NCBI GenBank assembly: GCA_030680855.1 | Contig: JAUXUN010000070.1 | Coordinates: 62,001-126,000 of the forward strand | DNA length: 64,000 nucleotides | DNA from: Aestuariivirga sp. | Lineage (GTDB): Bacteria > Pseudomonadota > Alphaproteobacteria > Rhizobiales > Aestuariivirgaceae | Direction: 5' to 3' | Shown here: in pieces, positions 33,656 to 44,177 of the stretch | How the letters are laid out: the number at the start of each line of letters is the position of its first letter | Numbering within the stretch: position 1 is the stretch's first letter | Notes under the pieces: model-generated | Seen by the model: only the letters and a program-made list of their open reading frames with translations | Database searches by the model: none | Told to the model about the DNA's origin: nothing | Translations under genes and position numbers: made by a program

Positions 33656-34600
33656 ATGGCCACGCCGCGTGTAATCCTCACCATCCCTGCCCTCAGCCTG
33701 GCGGCGGCGGAAGACATGGCAAACCGGTTCGAGAGTGATTTCCGGATCGAGCCGCTGGCTGTCACCATCAATGAAACCGATGAGTCCAAAGATCTTTGGG
33801 AAACCGTGGCGTATTTCGCCACTGACGAAGTTGCTGAGGAAGCGCGGCGGCTTCTGCAAGTGCCGACAGGCATTATATCAACGCTGCCGGATAGGGACTG
33901 GGTCAGGCATTCGCTTGAAGGACTTGCACCTGTCGTGGCGGGTCGGTTTTTTCTGTACGGCTCCCACGACCGTGACCGCCGACGCCATGGCGGTGTGCCG
34001 TTTGAAATCGATGCGGGAACGGCATTTGGAACCGGGCATCACGGCACCACAGCCGGCTGCCTTCTTGCCCTTGATGCGATCCTGAAACGGCGGCGGCCGG
34101 AACGCATTCTGGATCTTGGCTGCGGCACGGGCGTGCTGGCCATTGCTGCCGCCCTTGCCACGAAACGCAGAACCCTTGCTACCGACATTGACCCGGAAGC
34201 GGTGCGGGTGACGGAGTTGAATGCGAAACTCAACGGCGTCGCACCCCTGCTCAATGGCGTGACGGCACCGGGGCTCAAGCACACCCGCATCGCCCGTGGC
34301 GCGCCCTATGATCTGATCTTCGCCAACATCCTGGCGCGACCCCTGATCAGCCTGGCCCATGGCCTGAAAGCCATTCTGGCCCCGGGCGGAACCCTCATTC
34401 TGTCTGGTCTCACCCGCGATCAAATCCGCTGGGTCTCAGCCTCCTACCGCAATCGCGGCCTCTTCCCCAGCCAAACCCTATTGCTCGGAAACTGGGCCAC
34501 CCTCGTGTTCAGCAACCCGGCAAAAGAAAACCGCCCGAAAAGCGTGCGCATTGGGCGGTTAGTATCCAGTGCTGTAGGCAAGGGATGGGAAGAGGCTTAG
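33656..34600 (+). CDS. prmA: Ribosomal protein L11 methyltransferase PrmA, extended C-terminus
   Basis: Methylates lysines and the N-terminus of ribosomal protein L11 with SAM. It has 314 residues. The SAM site ILDLGCGTGVLAIAAA is at about 151-166; DAGTAFGTGHHGTT (about 118-131) and FANILARPL (the NPxx-type catalytic motif as in the family) are present. The normal end near GNWATLVF (about residue 285) is followed by about 27 extra residues, NPAKENRPKSVRIGRLV and on to EEA, which are encoded across a hairpin that serves as terminator of the opposite-strand gene. The stop overlaps the DUF1127 stop by three bases. Start: ATG 33656, no alternatives needed. Confidence 0.93.
   Translation: MATPRVILTIPALSLAAAEDMANRFESDFRIEPLAVTINETDESKDLWETVAYFATDEVAEEARRLLQVPTGIISTLPDRDWVRHSLEGLAPVVAGRFFLYGSHDRDRRRHGGVPFEIDAGTAFGTGHHGTTAGCLLALDAILKRRRPERILDLGCGTGVLAIAAALATKRRTLATDIDPEAVRVTELNAKLNGVAPLLNGVTAPGLKHTRIARGAPYDLIFANILARPLISLAHGLKAILAPGGTLILSGLTRDQIRWVSASYRNRGLFPSQTLLLGNWATLVFSNPAKENRPKSVRIGRLVSSAVGKGWEEA
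34521..34560 (-). terminator. Intrinsic terminator of the DUF1127 gene, inside prmA
   Basis: On the minus strand AACCGCCC (34560-34553) pairs with GGGCGGTT (34536-34529), and TTCTTTTG follows. The loop of 16 bases can form a small inner stem. It lies 37 bases downstream of the DUF1127 stop. On the plus strand it is coding sequence for the PrmA tail. Confidence 0.7.
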
Positions 34601-34791
34601 TTGCCCCAAACCATCTTTTCGATTTCCGAACGGCGCACACCGATATCGGCAAGCATCCGGTCGTCGAGCTGGTGCAACTGGCGCTCAGCCCGGGTGCGGG
34701 CGAAATAGCCCTTTACGCGGCCCATGATGCCGGGAGCAAAATCACTGCCCTTGATGTGGCTGGTTTCGCGGCCATAAGTTACTGTCGTCAT
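34597..34791 (-). CDS. DUF1127 domain protein
   Basis: A 64-residue basic protein. The C-terminal half, RAERQLHQLDDRMLADIGVRRSEIEKMVWG, is the DUF1127 domain (RxxxELxxLdDrxLaDIGlsR). In some Rhizobiales, DUF1127 proteins influence phosphate or sRNA-linked regulation, and in others motility or stress traits, but no function can be assigned here. A strong AAGGAG precedes the ATG at 34791. It is followed by its own terminator at 34521-34560 and preceded by an AT-rich spacer with a perfect 15-base palindrome. Confidence 0.9.
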   Translation of the reverse strand: MTTVTYGRETSHIKGSDFAPGIMGRVKGYFARTRAERQLHQLDDRMLADIGVRRSEIEKMVWGN

Positions 34792-34854
34792 TGTCTTTCT
34801 CCTTCAATCTCTTCCCAAAAACCTGCCTGGCGCTGACTTCCGAGGTTCCAAATC

Positions 34855-34869
34855 TTGTGCGTCGCACAA
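34855..34869. promoter_or_regulatory. Perfect 15-base palindrome, possible operator
   Basis: TTGTGC-GTC-GCACAA, a perfect inverted repeat, 63 bases upstream of the DUF1127 start and just downstream (minus strand) of a TATATA. The position at a promoter start site suits a repressor operator; the factor is unknown. Confidence 0.4.
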
Positions 34870-34984
34870 TTTCATACTCTATATATGCTGCAGTTCGCCC
34901 CGTTCGTAGAGCTAACCTTCCGTGTCTGCCATGCAATAATTACATGACTACGTTCATGCTCCGTTAATCTGCCAGGAACATCGC

Positions 34985-35074
34985 ATGGATAGTGTTATGC
35001 GCTTGAAATATGACAACTATTCAACGATTTATGCCTTTGTTCAGTCACAATGTTTGAAAATTTATAAAGACTGA
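34985..35074 (+). CDS. Possible 29-residue small protein
   Basis: ATG GAT AGT... reads MDSVMRLKYDNYSTIYAFVQ and ends CLKIYKD. AGGA (34974-34977) lies 7 bases before the ATG, a good ribosome-binding spacing. The sequence is unlike any family I know, and the codon use is AT-rich like its surroundings. Chance is a real alternative for a frame this short; no promoter was identified. Low confidence. Confidence 0.2.
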   Translation: MDSVMRLKYDNYSTIYAFVQSQCLKIYKD

Positions 35075-35107
35075 TAGCCCAATCAATGGGATTTCTGAGG
35101 TCAAAGG

Positions 35108-35124
35108 CATGCTTATTAAGCATG
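35108..35124. repeat. Perfect 17-base palindrome
   Basis: CATGCTTA-T-TAAGCATG, perfect on both arms, 31 bases beyond the cold-shock gene's terminator and about 90 bases before its stop on the opposite side. No T tract follows on either strand, so it is more like a protein-binding site than a terminator. Confidence 0.5.
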
Positions 35125-35154
35125 ATATGCACCCGCCTGAATTTTGCACTGCAC

Positions 35155-35185
35155 AATAAAAAATGCCCGACCTATTGGTCGGGCA
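35155..35185 (-). terminator. Intrinsic terminator of the cold-shock gene
   Basis: On the minus strand TGCCCGACC, loop AATA, GGTCGGGCA (35185-35164) followed by TTTTTTATT. A perfect 9-bp stem with a T run, 28 bases downstream of the cspA stop. This is the clearest intrinsic terminator in the window. Confidence 0.88.
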
Positions 35186-35212
35186 CCGTAATTCGCAAAG
35201 TTTTGCTAGCGA

Positions 35213-35422
35213 TTAAGCAGCAGTCAGATTGCCAGCCGAGCTCTTGCCCGTGCGCTTGTCGGTCACGATTTCAAAGGAGACCTTCTGGCCTTCCTTGAGA
35301 GTGCGCAGACCGGCGCGCTCTACAGCGGAAATATGGACGAAAACATCCTTGCTTCCGTTGTCCGGTTGAACAAAGCCGTAGCCTTTTTGCTCATTAAACC
35401 ACTTTACAGTACCCGTATTCAT
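35213..35422 (-). CDS. cspA: Cold-shock protein, CspA family
   Basis: A 69-residue single OB-fold RNA chaperone. RNP1 [11 protein letters not shown] (residues 13-23) and RNP2 VFVHIS (about 28-33) are intact, and the start [17 protein letters not shown] is canonical. ATG 35422 follows AGGACGATCCC. Candidate promoter at 35580-35608 implies a leader of about 150 bases, the length seen in cold-regulated csp genes where the leader controls translation. A strong terminator follows. The paralogue number in the genome is unknown, so the symbol is generic. Confidence 0.95.
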   Translation of the reverse strand: MNTGTVKWFNEQKGYGFVQPDNGSKDVFVHISAVERAGLRTLKEGQKVSFEIVTDKRTGKSSAGNLTAA

Positions 35423-35579
35423 GGGATCGTCCTTCAGTTGGGTTATAGTGAGGCCTTGTTGAATTGCAAAAGCAGCGCAAAAAGACCCATGTAGTCGATT
35501 ATTGGAGGAGTCTTTGCGGCACGCGTCCCACAGGGATAGCGAACTGGCCAATCGTCCGGCCCAAGTTTTCGATGCAAAT

Positions 35580-35608
35580 GATATGGAACAAGTTGACGCA
35601 GGATGCAA
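35580..35608 (-). promoter_or_regulatory. Candidate promoter of the cold-shock gene
   Basis: Minus strand TTGCAT (35608-35603), 17-base spacer, CATATC (35585-35580). It would give a 5' leader of about 150 bases before ATG 35422, as expected for csp genes. The match to consensus is partial. Confidence 0.4.
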
Positions 35609-35653
35609 GTATTTCCTTTTGCCGGAATCGCGAGAGCGGATTAAGCTGCGGAA

Positions 35654-37426
35654 ATGACTCACAAATCTCGCGTGACCGAACTTCGGCAACTTTTCAGGAA
35701 ACAAAGACTTAGCGGGCTGATCATTCCCCGGCAGGATGAATTCCAGGGTGAATATGTGGCCGCCTACGCCGAAAGGTTGCGTTGGCTCACCGGTTTTGCC
35801 GGCTCCTGGGGCATGGCCATCCTCACCCTTAACAAAGGCGCTATTTTCGTCGATGGCCGCTACACCATCCAAGTGCGCCAGCAGGTGGATACCAAGCTGT
35901 TTACCCCGCATCATCTCGTCGATGAGCCGCCAGCCAACTGGATTACTGAAAACCTGAAAAAGGGCGATGTTCTGGGCTACGATCCGTGGTTGCTGACCGC
36001 CGACCAGGCCGAGCGCTTCGCGGCGGCTTGCGCCAAGGCGGGAGCAAAGCTGCAGCCCCTTGCCAGCAACCCTATCGATGCAATCTGGAAGGACCAGCCC
36101 AAGCGGCCAACCGCCCCCCTCTCGGTGCAACCCCTGCAATTTGCCGGCCAGAGCGTTGCCGACAAGCTGGCGATGATTTCAAAGTTGTTGGCCAAGGCCG
36201 GTGCCAATGCCACCGTGCTCACCCAGCCCGATTCGGTCGCCTGGGTCTTCAATATCCGGGGCCATGACGTGCCCTACACCCCCGTTGTCCTCGCCTATGC
36301 CATTCTACGGAAAAAAGGCAAAGCCGAACTCTTCATCGACAGGGCAAAATTGCCGGAAGATGTGCAGGCCCATCTCAGGAAATCGGTTACCATTAAAAAG
36401 CCTGCCGAATTTGAAGCGTCGCTGAAGACCCTGGGAAAATCCGCGGTTCAAATCGACGGCAATTGGGCTCCGGCAAAAATCAAACTGGCGCTGGCCAAGG
36501 CGAAAATCATCAACGCCACGGATCTCTGCGTTTTGCCCAAGGCAAGAAAGAACAAGACCGAGCAGGAAGGGGCCCGCGCCGCGCACCGGCGGGATGGCGT
36601 CGCCATGTCCCGCTTCCTCTGCTGGCTCGAAGCTGCCGCGCCGCAAGGCGGCCTCACCGAATGGTCCGTGGCCGAAAAGCTGGAGCAGTTCCGCCGAGAT
36701 ACCGGCATGCTGCTTGAACTGTCTTTCGACAGCATCGCAGGCGCCGGTCCCAATGCCGCCATTCCGCACTACCATGTGAACCCGGATGATTGCCTGCCCC
36801 TCAACATCGACGAAATCTTCCTCATCGATTCCGGCGGCCAGTATCAGGATGGCACCACCGACATCACCCGCACCGTCATCGTCGGCGAGCCAACGCAAGA
36901 AATGAGGGACCGCTTCACCCGCGTGCTGAAAGGCATGATTGATGTCTCGCGCATCCGTTTTCCGAAAGGCACCTGCGGATCGCAAATCGATGTGCTCGCC
37001 CGCCAAAGCCTGTGGGCCGCCGGCCTGGATTACGATCACGGCACGGGCCACGGCGTTGGCTCCTATCTTTCGGTGCATGAGGGCCCGGCCCGCATCAACA
37101 AGTCGGACCGCATACCTTTGGAACCCGGCATGATCCTTTCCAACGAGCCTGGTTTCTACAAGCAGAACGAATTCGGCATCCGTATTGAAAACTTGCTGCT
37201 CATTCACGAAGCGAAAGCCATCGAGGGCGGCGAGCGTCCCATGCTGGGCTTTGAAACTTTGACCCTTTGTCCCATCGAACGGCGCTTGATCGATACGAAG
37301 CTGCTCACACGTGACGAGTTGCACTGGCTCGACACCTACCACGCCCGCGTTCTCAAGGAAGTCGGCGATCACCTTTCCGGCGATGAATTGACGTGGCTGA
37401 GGAAGGCTTGCGCGCCCTTTAACTGA
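35654..37426 (+). CDS. pepP: Xaa-Pro aminopeptidase (M24B family)
   Basis: Removes N-terminal residues that precede proline; two-metal aminopeptidase of 590 residues. This is the long form with two creatinase-like N-terminal domains (residues 1-145 and about 150-310) and a pita-bread catalytic domain. Metal ligands are visible: the two aspartates in [16 protein letters not shown] (about 392-407), the histidine of [17 protein letters not shown], and the glutamates in [18 protein letters not shown]. No signal peptide, so cytosolic. The ATG at 35654 follows GCGGAA. The stop overlaps the convergent azlD stop by 8 bases. Confidence 0.92.
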   Translation: MTHKSRVTELRQLFRKQRLSGLIIPRQDEFQGEYVAAYAERLRWLTGFAGSWGMAILTLNKGAIFVDGRYTIQVRQQVDTKLFTPHHLVDEPPANWITENLKKGDVLGYDPWLLTADQAERFAAACAKAGAKLQPLASNPIDAIWKDQPKRPTAPLSVQPLQFAGQSVADKLAMISKLLAKAGANATVLTQPDSVAWVFNIRGHDVPYTPVVLAYAILRKKGKAELFIDRAKLPEDVQAHLRKSVTIKKPAEFEASLKTLGKSAVQIDGNWAPAKIKLALAKAKIINATDLCVLPKARKNKTEQEGARAAHRRDGVAMSRFLCWLEAAAPQGGLTEWSVAEKLEQFRRDTGMLLELSFDSIAGAGPNAAIPHYHVNPDDCLPLNIDEIFLIDSGGQYQDGTTDITRTVIVGEPTQEMRDRFTRVLKGMIDVSRIRFPKGTCGSQIDVLARQSLWAAGLDYDHGTGHGVGSYLSVHEGPARINKSDRIPLEPGMILSNEPGFYKQNEFGIRIENLLLIHEAKAIEGGERPMLGFETLTLCPIERRLIDTKLLTRDELHWLDTYHARVLKEVGDHLSGDELTWLRKACAPFN

Positions 37427-37715
37427 GAACCATGCGGAGCAGCACCACACTGACAACGCCGGTCAAAATCGTAACCACCAATGGCGCCCTCATGAAGGCA
37501 ACCGCCGCTGTCAAAATGGCGGCGCTGGTTTCAGCAAGGCCCGTTGTCAAAATCGTCGGCGCGATCACCGCCATGAGAATGGCTGGCGGCAAAGCGTCAA
37601 GTGCTGCCTTCAGGCGTCCCTTCACCACCACGCCGCGCATGAGGTAAAGCCCGCTGGCGCGCGTCGCATAGGTCGCAAGCGCCATGCCCAGAATGGCCAG
37701 GATCGTCGCCGTCAT
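37419..37715 (-). CDS. azlD: AzlD-family branched-chain amino acid transport subunit
   Basis: A 98-residue membrane protein with three or four hydrophobic segments; ATYATRASGLYLMRG and LPPAILMAVIAPTIL are conserved AzlD features. With AzlC it forms a two-component exporter of branched-chain amino acids in characterised relatives. Its start overlaps the azlC stop (ATGA at 37712-37715), so the two subunits are made in step. The 3' end overlaps pepP. Confidence 0.9.
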   Translation of the reverse strand: MTATILAILGMALATYATRASGLYLMRGVVVKGRLKAALDALPPAILMAVIAPTILTTGLAETSAAILTAAVAFMRAPLVVTILTGVVSVVLLRMVLS

Positions 37716-38404
37716 GATGCTTCGCCTTCCCGGTAGAGAAGTGCTGCAACAACAACCCCAACAATTCCACCGATCACGATATACCAGGCGCCCGGAACAT
37801 AAAGCTTGGCCAGGGCCGCCGCGATGGCGCTGGCTCCCAGGACTGCGCCGGTGCGCGGGCCCTTCCAGAAGCCCGCCAGGATTCCGATGAACATGGCCGA
37901 GAATGCAAAATCAAAACCATAGGCCGCCGGATCGCCAAAAGACCGGCCGACAATTGCGCCAGTGATTGAAGACGTTGTCCATGTAATCCACATGGGCAGG
38001 GCGAGCCCGAAATAGTAGCCCAAGGTCAGCGGTGTCTTGAGCGCCCGACGCTCAGAGAAAGCCCAGTTTTCGTCGGCCATGAGGAACATCATCGCCGGAT
38101 GCCAGCGCCCATCTATGCCCCTCAGGTGGCGTGACAGGGATGCCCCCATCAACACGTGGCGGATATTGACGATCAGCGCCGTGACCGTCAGCAAAACCCA
38201 GGGCACCGGATCTCGCCACACTTCAATCGCCACGAATTGCGCCGCACCGGCAAAAACCGTGGCGCTCATCAGCCAGACTTCAAAAGGCACCAGCCCCTTG
38301 CTCGCCGCCAAGGTTCCCCACAGCAAGCCAATAGGCGTGGCGGCAACCAGAATGGGCAGGACGTCAAGCAGACCCTGCCGGAACTCACGCGCAGGTGACG
38401 TCAT
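37712..38404 (-). CDS. azlC: AzlC-family branched-chain amino acid exporter subunit
   Basis: A 230-residue membrane protein with about seven or eight hydrophobic segments. PIGLLWGTLAASKGLVPFEVWLMSATVFAGAAQFVA and NIRHVLMGASLS, with the following DENWAFS, are the AzlC family pattern. The start at 38404 overlaps the araC-type gene's stop in ATGA (38401-38404), so regulator, AzlC and AzlD form one coupled transcript. Start alternatives further upstream would overlap the regulator more deeply. Confidence 0.9.
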   Translation of the reverse strand: MTSPAREFRQGLLDVLPILVAATPIGLLWGTLAASKGLVPFEVWLMSATVFAGAAQFVAIEVWRDPVPWVLLTVTALIVNIRHVLMGASLSRHLRGIDGRWHPAMMFLMADENWAFSERRALKTPLTLGYYFGLALPMWITWTTSSITGAIVGRSFGDPAAYGFDFAFSAMFIGILAGFWKGPRTGAVLGASAIAAALAKLYVPGAWYIVIGGIVGVVVAALLYREGEAS

Positions 38405-39261
38405 GCGCAGTCCTTGCTCAGGCGGAACCTTCCGGGCGTGATGCCGAGCCGTGACTTGAACACGCGCGTCAGATGGCTTTGATCGGCGAAACCACATTGC
38501 GCCGCCACATGGGTGGCGCTCATGCCGGCCCGCAACAGGTTGCAGGCCAAATGCACCCGCTGGTCCATCAGCCAATTATGCGGCGTCAGTCCCGTAGCCT
38601 TGCGGAAGACGCGGATGAGATGGAAGGGGCTGAGGCCCGCCGCCCGCGCCAGCACCTCAAGATCAACCTGCTCATCCACATGGGCCGCGAGATAATCCTT
38701 GGCGCGGCGCACGGCAGCCGGTTCGTGCCCTGCGGCCATGGCCCGGAGGCCGCCACCGTGACGGTCAATCATATCAAGGAGCACTGCCGTCAGCGCCTCA
38801 TCCGCCGCAAGCGGCTCGGCGCCATTTTCGAGTGCCTCGTGAGCCTGCAAGAAGCGTGTGGCAAGGGACTGGTCCCGGATAACCGGTCCGTTGAACTGCG
38901 GGGCACAGGCCTGCCGCCCCGTTGCCATTTCGATGACTGTCTGCAGCAGGGAAGCCCGCGGATAGATCACCCGGTAGCTGTAGCCGCCCTTTTGCAGAAC
39001 CGTGTCGTGGACCTCGCCGGGGTTGATAAAACACAGGTCACCCACTCCGGCCCGCACCAGTGAACCCTCAATGTTGTAGACATGAAGGCCGGATACGACA
39101 GCGCCGACGACATAGGTTTCATGGGTGTGGGGTGGAAAAATATGGGTGCGGAAGGTGGCCGACAGGCATTCCAGGGACTCATGCCGGTTTACCCGCCAGA
39201 ATGACGTTTCATCATTCGCGGCCAGGTCATCCAGCGTATCGTCGGGAGCAAGAAGCTTCAT
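38401..39261 (-). CDS. AraC family transcriptional regulator of the azlCD unit
   Basis: A 286-residue regulator. An N-terminal cupin-type ligand domain (about 20-130) contains PPHTHETYVVGAVVSG and GDLCFINPGEVHDT. The C-terminal double helix-turn-helix domain (about 185-280) has LDVLARAAGLSPFHLIRVFRKATGLTP and the recognition helix in GFADQSHLTRVFKSRLGITPGRFR. It is cotranscribed with azlC and azlD, so it probably controls this exporter and senses an amino acid; the ligand is not known. Upstream spacer to ligA is only 48 bases. Confidence 0.9.
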   Translation of the reverse strand: MKLLAPDDTLDDLAANDETSFWRVNRHESLECLSATFRTHIFPPHTHETYVVGAVVSGLHVYNIEGSLVRAGVGDLCFINPGEVHDTVLQKGGYSYRVIYPRASLLQTVIEMATGRQACAPQFNGPVIRDQSLATRFLQAHEALENGAEPLAADEALTAVLLDMIDRHGGGLRAMAAGHEPAAVRRAKDYLAAHVDEQVDLEVLARAAGLSPFHLIRVFRKATGLTPHNWLMDQRVHLACNLLRAGMSATHVAAQCGFADQSHLTRVFKSRLGITPGRFRLSKDCA

Positions 39262-39309
39262 GGGCTATATTTAGCAGACAGGCCAAGAAAGGCTTGTACA
39301 GAATTGCGC

Positions 39310-41415
<2,106 letters not shown>

Positions 41416-43083
41416 TCAGCCCTTGGCCGCCAGCAAGCGATCCGCCTGGGCCCGCGCCTCATCGGTCACCTGCGCCCCCGAAAGCATGCGCGCCACTTCC
41501 TCGCGCCGGCTCTTGTCGGACAGCGATTGCACCCGAGTCACCATGCGGTGGCTGCCCACCTCTTCCATCTTCGAAATCAGCATGTGTTCGCTGGCCCGCG
41601 CCGCCACCTGCGGTGAATGGGTAACCGCCAGAACCTGTAACCCTAGCGCCATGCGCGCCAGACGCGCGCCGATGGCATCGGCCACCGCACCGCCTACGCC
41701 GGTATCAATTTCATCGAAGATCAGGGTGGGAGCCGAACCCTTGGCCGCGAGAATGACCTTGAGCGCCAGCATGAAACGCGCCAACTCGCCGCCCGAAGCC
41801 ACTTTCATCAGCGGCGACAATGGCGTTCCCGGATTTGCCGCCACGACAAATTCCACCCGGTCAACCCCGTGCGGCCCGGGCTTGCCCGCGTCGCTGGTAA
41901 TCTGCGTTTCAAAGCGTGCCTTCTCAAGCTTGAGCGGAGGCAATTCGGCAAGCACGGCCTTGTCCAAATTCTTCGCCGTCTCTTTGCGCACCGCGCTCAA
42001 CAGATCGGCAGCAGTTTCATAGTCCTTCTGCGCCGCCGCAGTCCGTGCTTCAAGCTTTGCAAGATGTTGGCCGCCATCGGTTAGCGTCGCAAGTTCCTTT
42101 TCAAAGCGTTCGCGCGTTGCGGCCAAAGCATCAACCGTGCACTTGTGCTTGCGCGCCGCCGCCCGCAACGCGAACAGCCGCTCCTCGGATTTATCCAGGT
42201 CCGCCGGATTAAAGGAGAATGAACGCTGAGCTTCGGCGAGAGCCCGGTTCGCCTCATTCATTTCGATGAGCACCTTGTCGAGCGCCGCACAGGCCTGGTC
42301 CAGTCTGCCACCGGCGGAATCCTTCCGCCGTTCCAGTTTGCGCAGCGCCGCATTCAGCCGCGCCTCGACACTGTCACCCGACAGCACACCCTCCGCCTCG
42401 CTGAGCGCACTCGCATATTGCTCCGCATGCATCATGACCTGGCGCGCACTGGCGAGTTTCAGTTCTTCGTCGGGTTGCGGATCAAGAACCCGCAACTCTT
42501 CCACAGCGTGTTCGATGTAATCGCGTTCGGCTTCCGCCCGCGCCATCAGTGCCCGATGCTCAGCCAGCTCATTTGTCAGATCACTTAACGCCTGCCAGAG
42601 TTTTCCAACTTCGCCAGCCTGCCCTTCAAGATCACCATACGCGTCAGTCAGCCGTCTGTGATTGGCCACATCCACCAAAGCACGGTCCGCATGCTGGCCA
42701 TGAATTTCAGCAAGGCTCCCGGCGATCTGCCGCAGCAGATTCAAACTCACCGGCTGGTCATTGATCGTGGCGCGGCTCGGGCCATCGGCATTCTGGATGC
42801 GCCGGATCACCAGTTCGCCTTCCGTTTCGATGCCCTGCTCCTCCAAGAGGCGCAGCGCCGCATGGGCCTTGGGCAGCACAAATCCGGCGGTGACAACGCC
42901 CTTTGCGGCCCCATGGCGCACCAGGCCCGAATCACCGCGCCCGCCAAGGGCGAGGCCCAGAGCATCGAGAAGAATGGATTTTCCGGCACCCGTTTCGCCG
43001 GTTAAAACCGTCAGACCCTCTTCCAGCGAGATATCGAGTTTCTCGATGAGCACGATATCGCGGATGGAAAGTGCGGTCAGCAT
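41416..43083 (-). CDS. recN: DNA repair protein RecN
   Basis: SMC-like ATPase of double-strand break repair; 555 residues. Walker A GETGAGKS at 29-36, signature VASGGELARFMLAL at about 430, and Walker B LIFDEIDTGVGG shortly after; the middle (about 150-380) is coiled-coil (EELRVLDPQPDEEL, EARTAAAQKDYETAA). The head-coil-head arrangement and SLAEIHGQHADRAL (about 110) are typical RecN. It lies 45 bases downstream of bamD and 3 bases upstream of ligA, the rhizobial order. Confidence 0.96.
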   Translation of the reverse strand: MLTALSIRDIVLIEKLDISLEEGLTVLTGETGAGKSILLDALGLALGGRGDSGLVRHGAAKGVVTAGFVLPKAHAALRLLEEQGIETEGELVIRRIQNADGPSRATINDQPVSLNLLRQIAGSLAEIHGQHADRALVDVANHRRLTDAYGDLEGQAGEVGKLWQALSDLTNELAEHRALMARAEAERDYIEHAVEELRVLDPQPDEELKLASARQVMMHAEQYASALSEAEGVLSGDSVEARLNAALRKLERRKDSAGGRLDQACAALDKVLIEMNEANRALAEAQRSFSFNPADLDKSEERLFALRAAARKHKCTVDALAATRERFEKELATLTDGGQHLAKLEARTAAAQKDYETAADLLSAVRKETAKNLDKAVLAELPPLKLEKARFETQITSDAGKPGPHGVDRVEFVVAANPGTPLSPLMKVASGGELARFMLALKVILAAKGSAPTLIFDEIDTGVGGAVADAIGARLARMALGLQVLAVTHSPQVAARASEHMLISKMEEVGSHRMVTRVQSLSDKSRREEVARMLSGAQVTDEARAQADRLLAAKG

Positions 43084-43128
43084 GTGAGGACTATAGCTGA
43101 GTCATTTGGCGAAGCGCGAGAGCCTAAT

Positions 43129-44043
43129 TCAGCTGCTGAAGAGGCGGCTGATCCATGACTTTTTGTTTTCAACCGGCTGCTGGCCTTCGCTTGAAACAAG
43201 TGCATAGGCGTCCTTGTACCATTCGCTGTTGGGGAAATTCTGCCCCAGCACCGCCGCCGCCGTTTGCGCTTCCGAGACAACGCCCAGGGCCATGTAGCCT
43301 TCGGTCAGGCGGTACAGCGCTTCCGGCACCTGGCTGGTCGTCTGGTAGTCCGACACAACTTTTTTGAAGCGGTTGATGCCCGCAAGATAGGACCCCTTTT
43401 TGAGATAGTAGCGCCCGACTTCCATTTCCTTGGCGGCAAGATGATCACGCGCCATGACGGCTTTCTTCATCGCGTCCGCCGCATAGGGCGACTGCGGGAA
43501 ACGCTTGCTTACTTCTTCCAGCGCTTCCAGTGCTTTCTGCGTCCTTGACTGGTCCCGGCGTACATCGCTGATCTGCTCGTACTGCGAAATCGCCGTCAGG
43601 TAATAGGCGTAGGCGGAATCCTTGTGGCCAGGATGCAAGGTGATGAACCGGTTGGCGGCATTGATCGAGTCATCATACTTATTGTTTTGATAGTAGGCGA
43701 AGGCCTGCATCAACAGGGCCTTGGTGGCCCACTTGGAATAAGGGTGTTGGCGCTCAACCTCGGAAAAGCTCTTGGCGGCCGCCTTATAGGAACCTGATTT
43801 CAGTTTTTCGAGCCCGGAATTATAGAGCTCGGCCACCGGATCACCCCGTGCCGGAGCATCGCCGCCGGGGCTCATGGCACCGCCGGTCAACGCCATGCTG
43901 GTCGAGGCCGCAGGGGTGGAATCATTGCCGAAAACATCTTTGATCACGCTGGCGGTCGAACACCCCGCAAGCAGCACAGCAACTGCTCCGAAGCCCAATA
44001 AACGCAGGGCCCGGACAGGGCGATTTCCAACGGCAAGAACCAT
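43129..44043 (-). CDS. bamD: Outer-membrane assembly lipoprotein BamD
   Basis: Essential TPR lipoprotein of the BAM complex. About 304 residues from ATG 44043 (a TTG two codons upstream is an alternative). The lipobox LLAGC gives the acylated cysteine near residue 27. After a low-complexity linker the TPR domain starts VAELYNSGLEKLKSGSYKAAAKSF and continues through PYSKWATKALLMQAFAYYQNNKY, RFPQSPYAADA and YRLTEGYMALG. It directly follows ftsZ; lpxC, usually between them in related genomes, is absent. Confidence 0.94.
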   Translation of the reverse strand: MVLAVGNRPVRALRLLGFGAVAVLLAGCSTASVIKDVFGNDSTPAASTSMALTGGAMSPGGDAPARGDPVAELYNSGLEKLKSGSYKAAAKSFSEVERQHPYSKWATKALLMQAFAYYQNNKYDDSINAANRFITLHPGHKDSAYAYYLTAISQYEQISDVRRDQSRTQKALEALEEVSKRFPQSPYAADAMKKAVMARDHLAAKEMEVGRYYLKKGSYLAGINRFKKVVSDYQTTSQVPEALYRLTEGYMALGVVSEAQTAAAVLGQNFPNSEWYKDAYALVSSEGQQPVENKKSWISRLFSS

Positions 44044-44129
44044 TCGCAACTAACTCTCTTATCTGAATAGCGGCATATTCTAGCCTATCGCGCCGGAAAC
44101 ATGAAGCAGATAGCGTTAGAAGCACGAAA

Positions 44130-44153
44130 CCCGGCGGAAATGTGACCGCCGGG
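44130..44153 (-). terminator. Hairpin after ftsZ
   Basis: Perfect 8-bp stem CCCGGCGG/CCGCCGGG with an 8-base loop, 24 bases after the ftsZ stop. On minus it is followed by TTTCG only, so termination may be partial, allowing read-through into bamD-recN-ligA. Confidence 0.5.
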
Positions 44154-44177
44154 CTTCTTAAACCGTAAGGGAATTGC

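Larger units (their letters stand above)
34792..35154. other. AT-rich intergenic region between DUF1127 and the cold-shock gene
   Basis: 363 bases, markedly more AT-rich than the flanks, between the DUF1127 start and the cold-shock terminator. It holds a 15-base palindrome (34855-34869), a TATATA just beyond it, a possible 29-codon frame on plus (34985-35074) and a 17-base palindrome (35108-35124). A promoter for DUF1127 must lie here. No tRNA or known RNA family was recognised. Confidence 0.7.

Noticed and set aside
35086-35298. 70-codon plus-strand frame starting in the AT-rich spacer
   Set aside because: It runs antisense through the cold-shock terminator and gene and has no ribosome-binding site.
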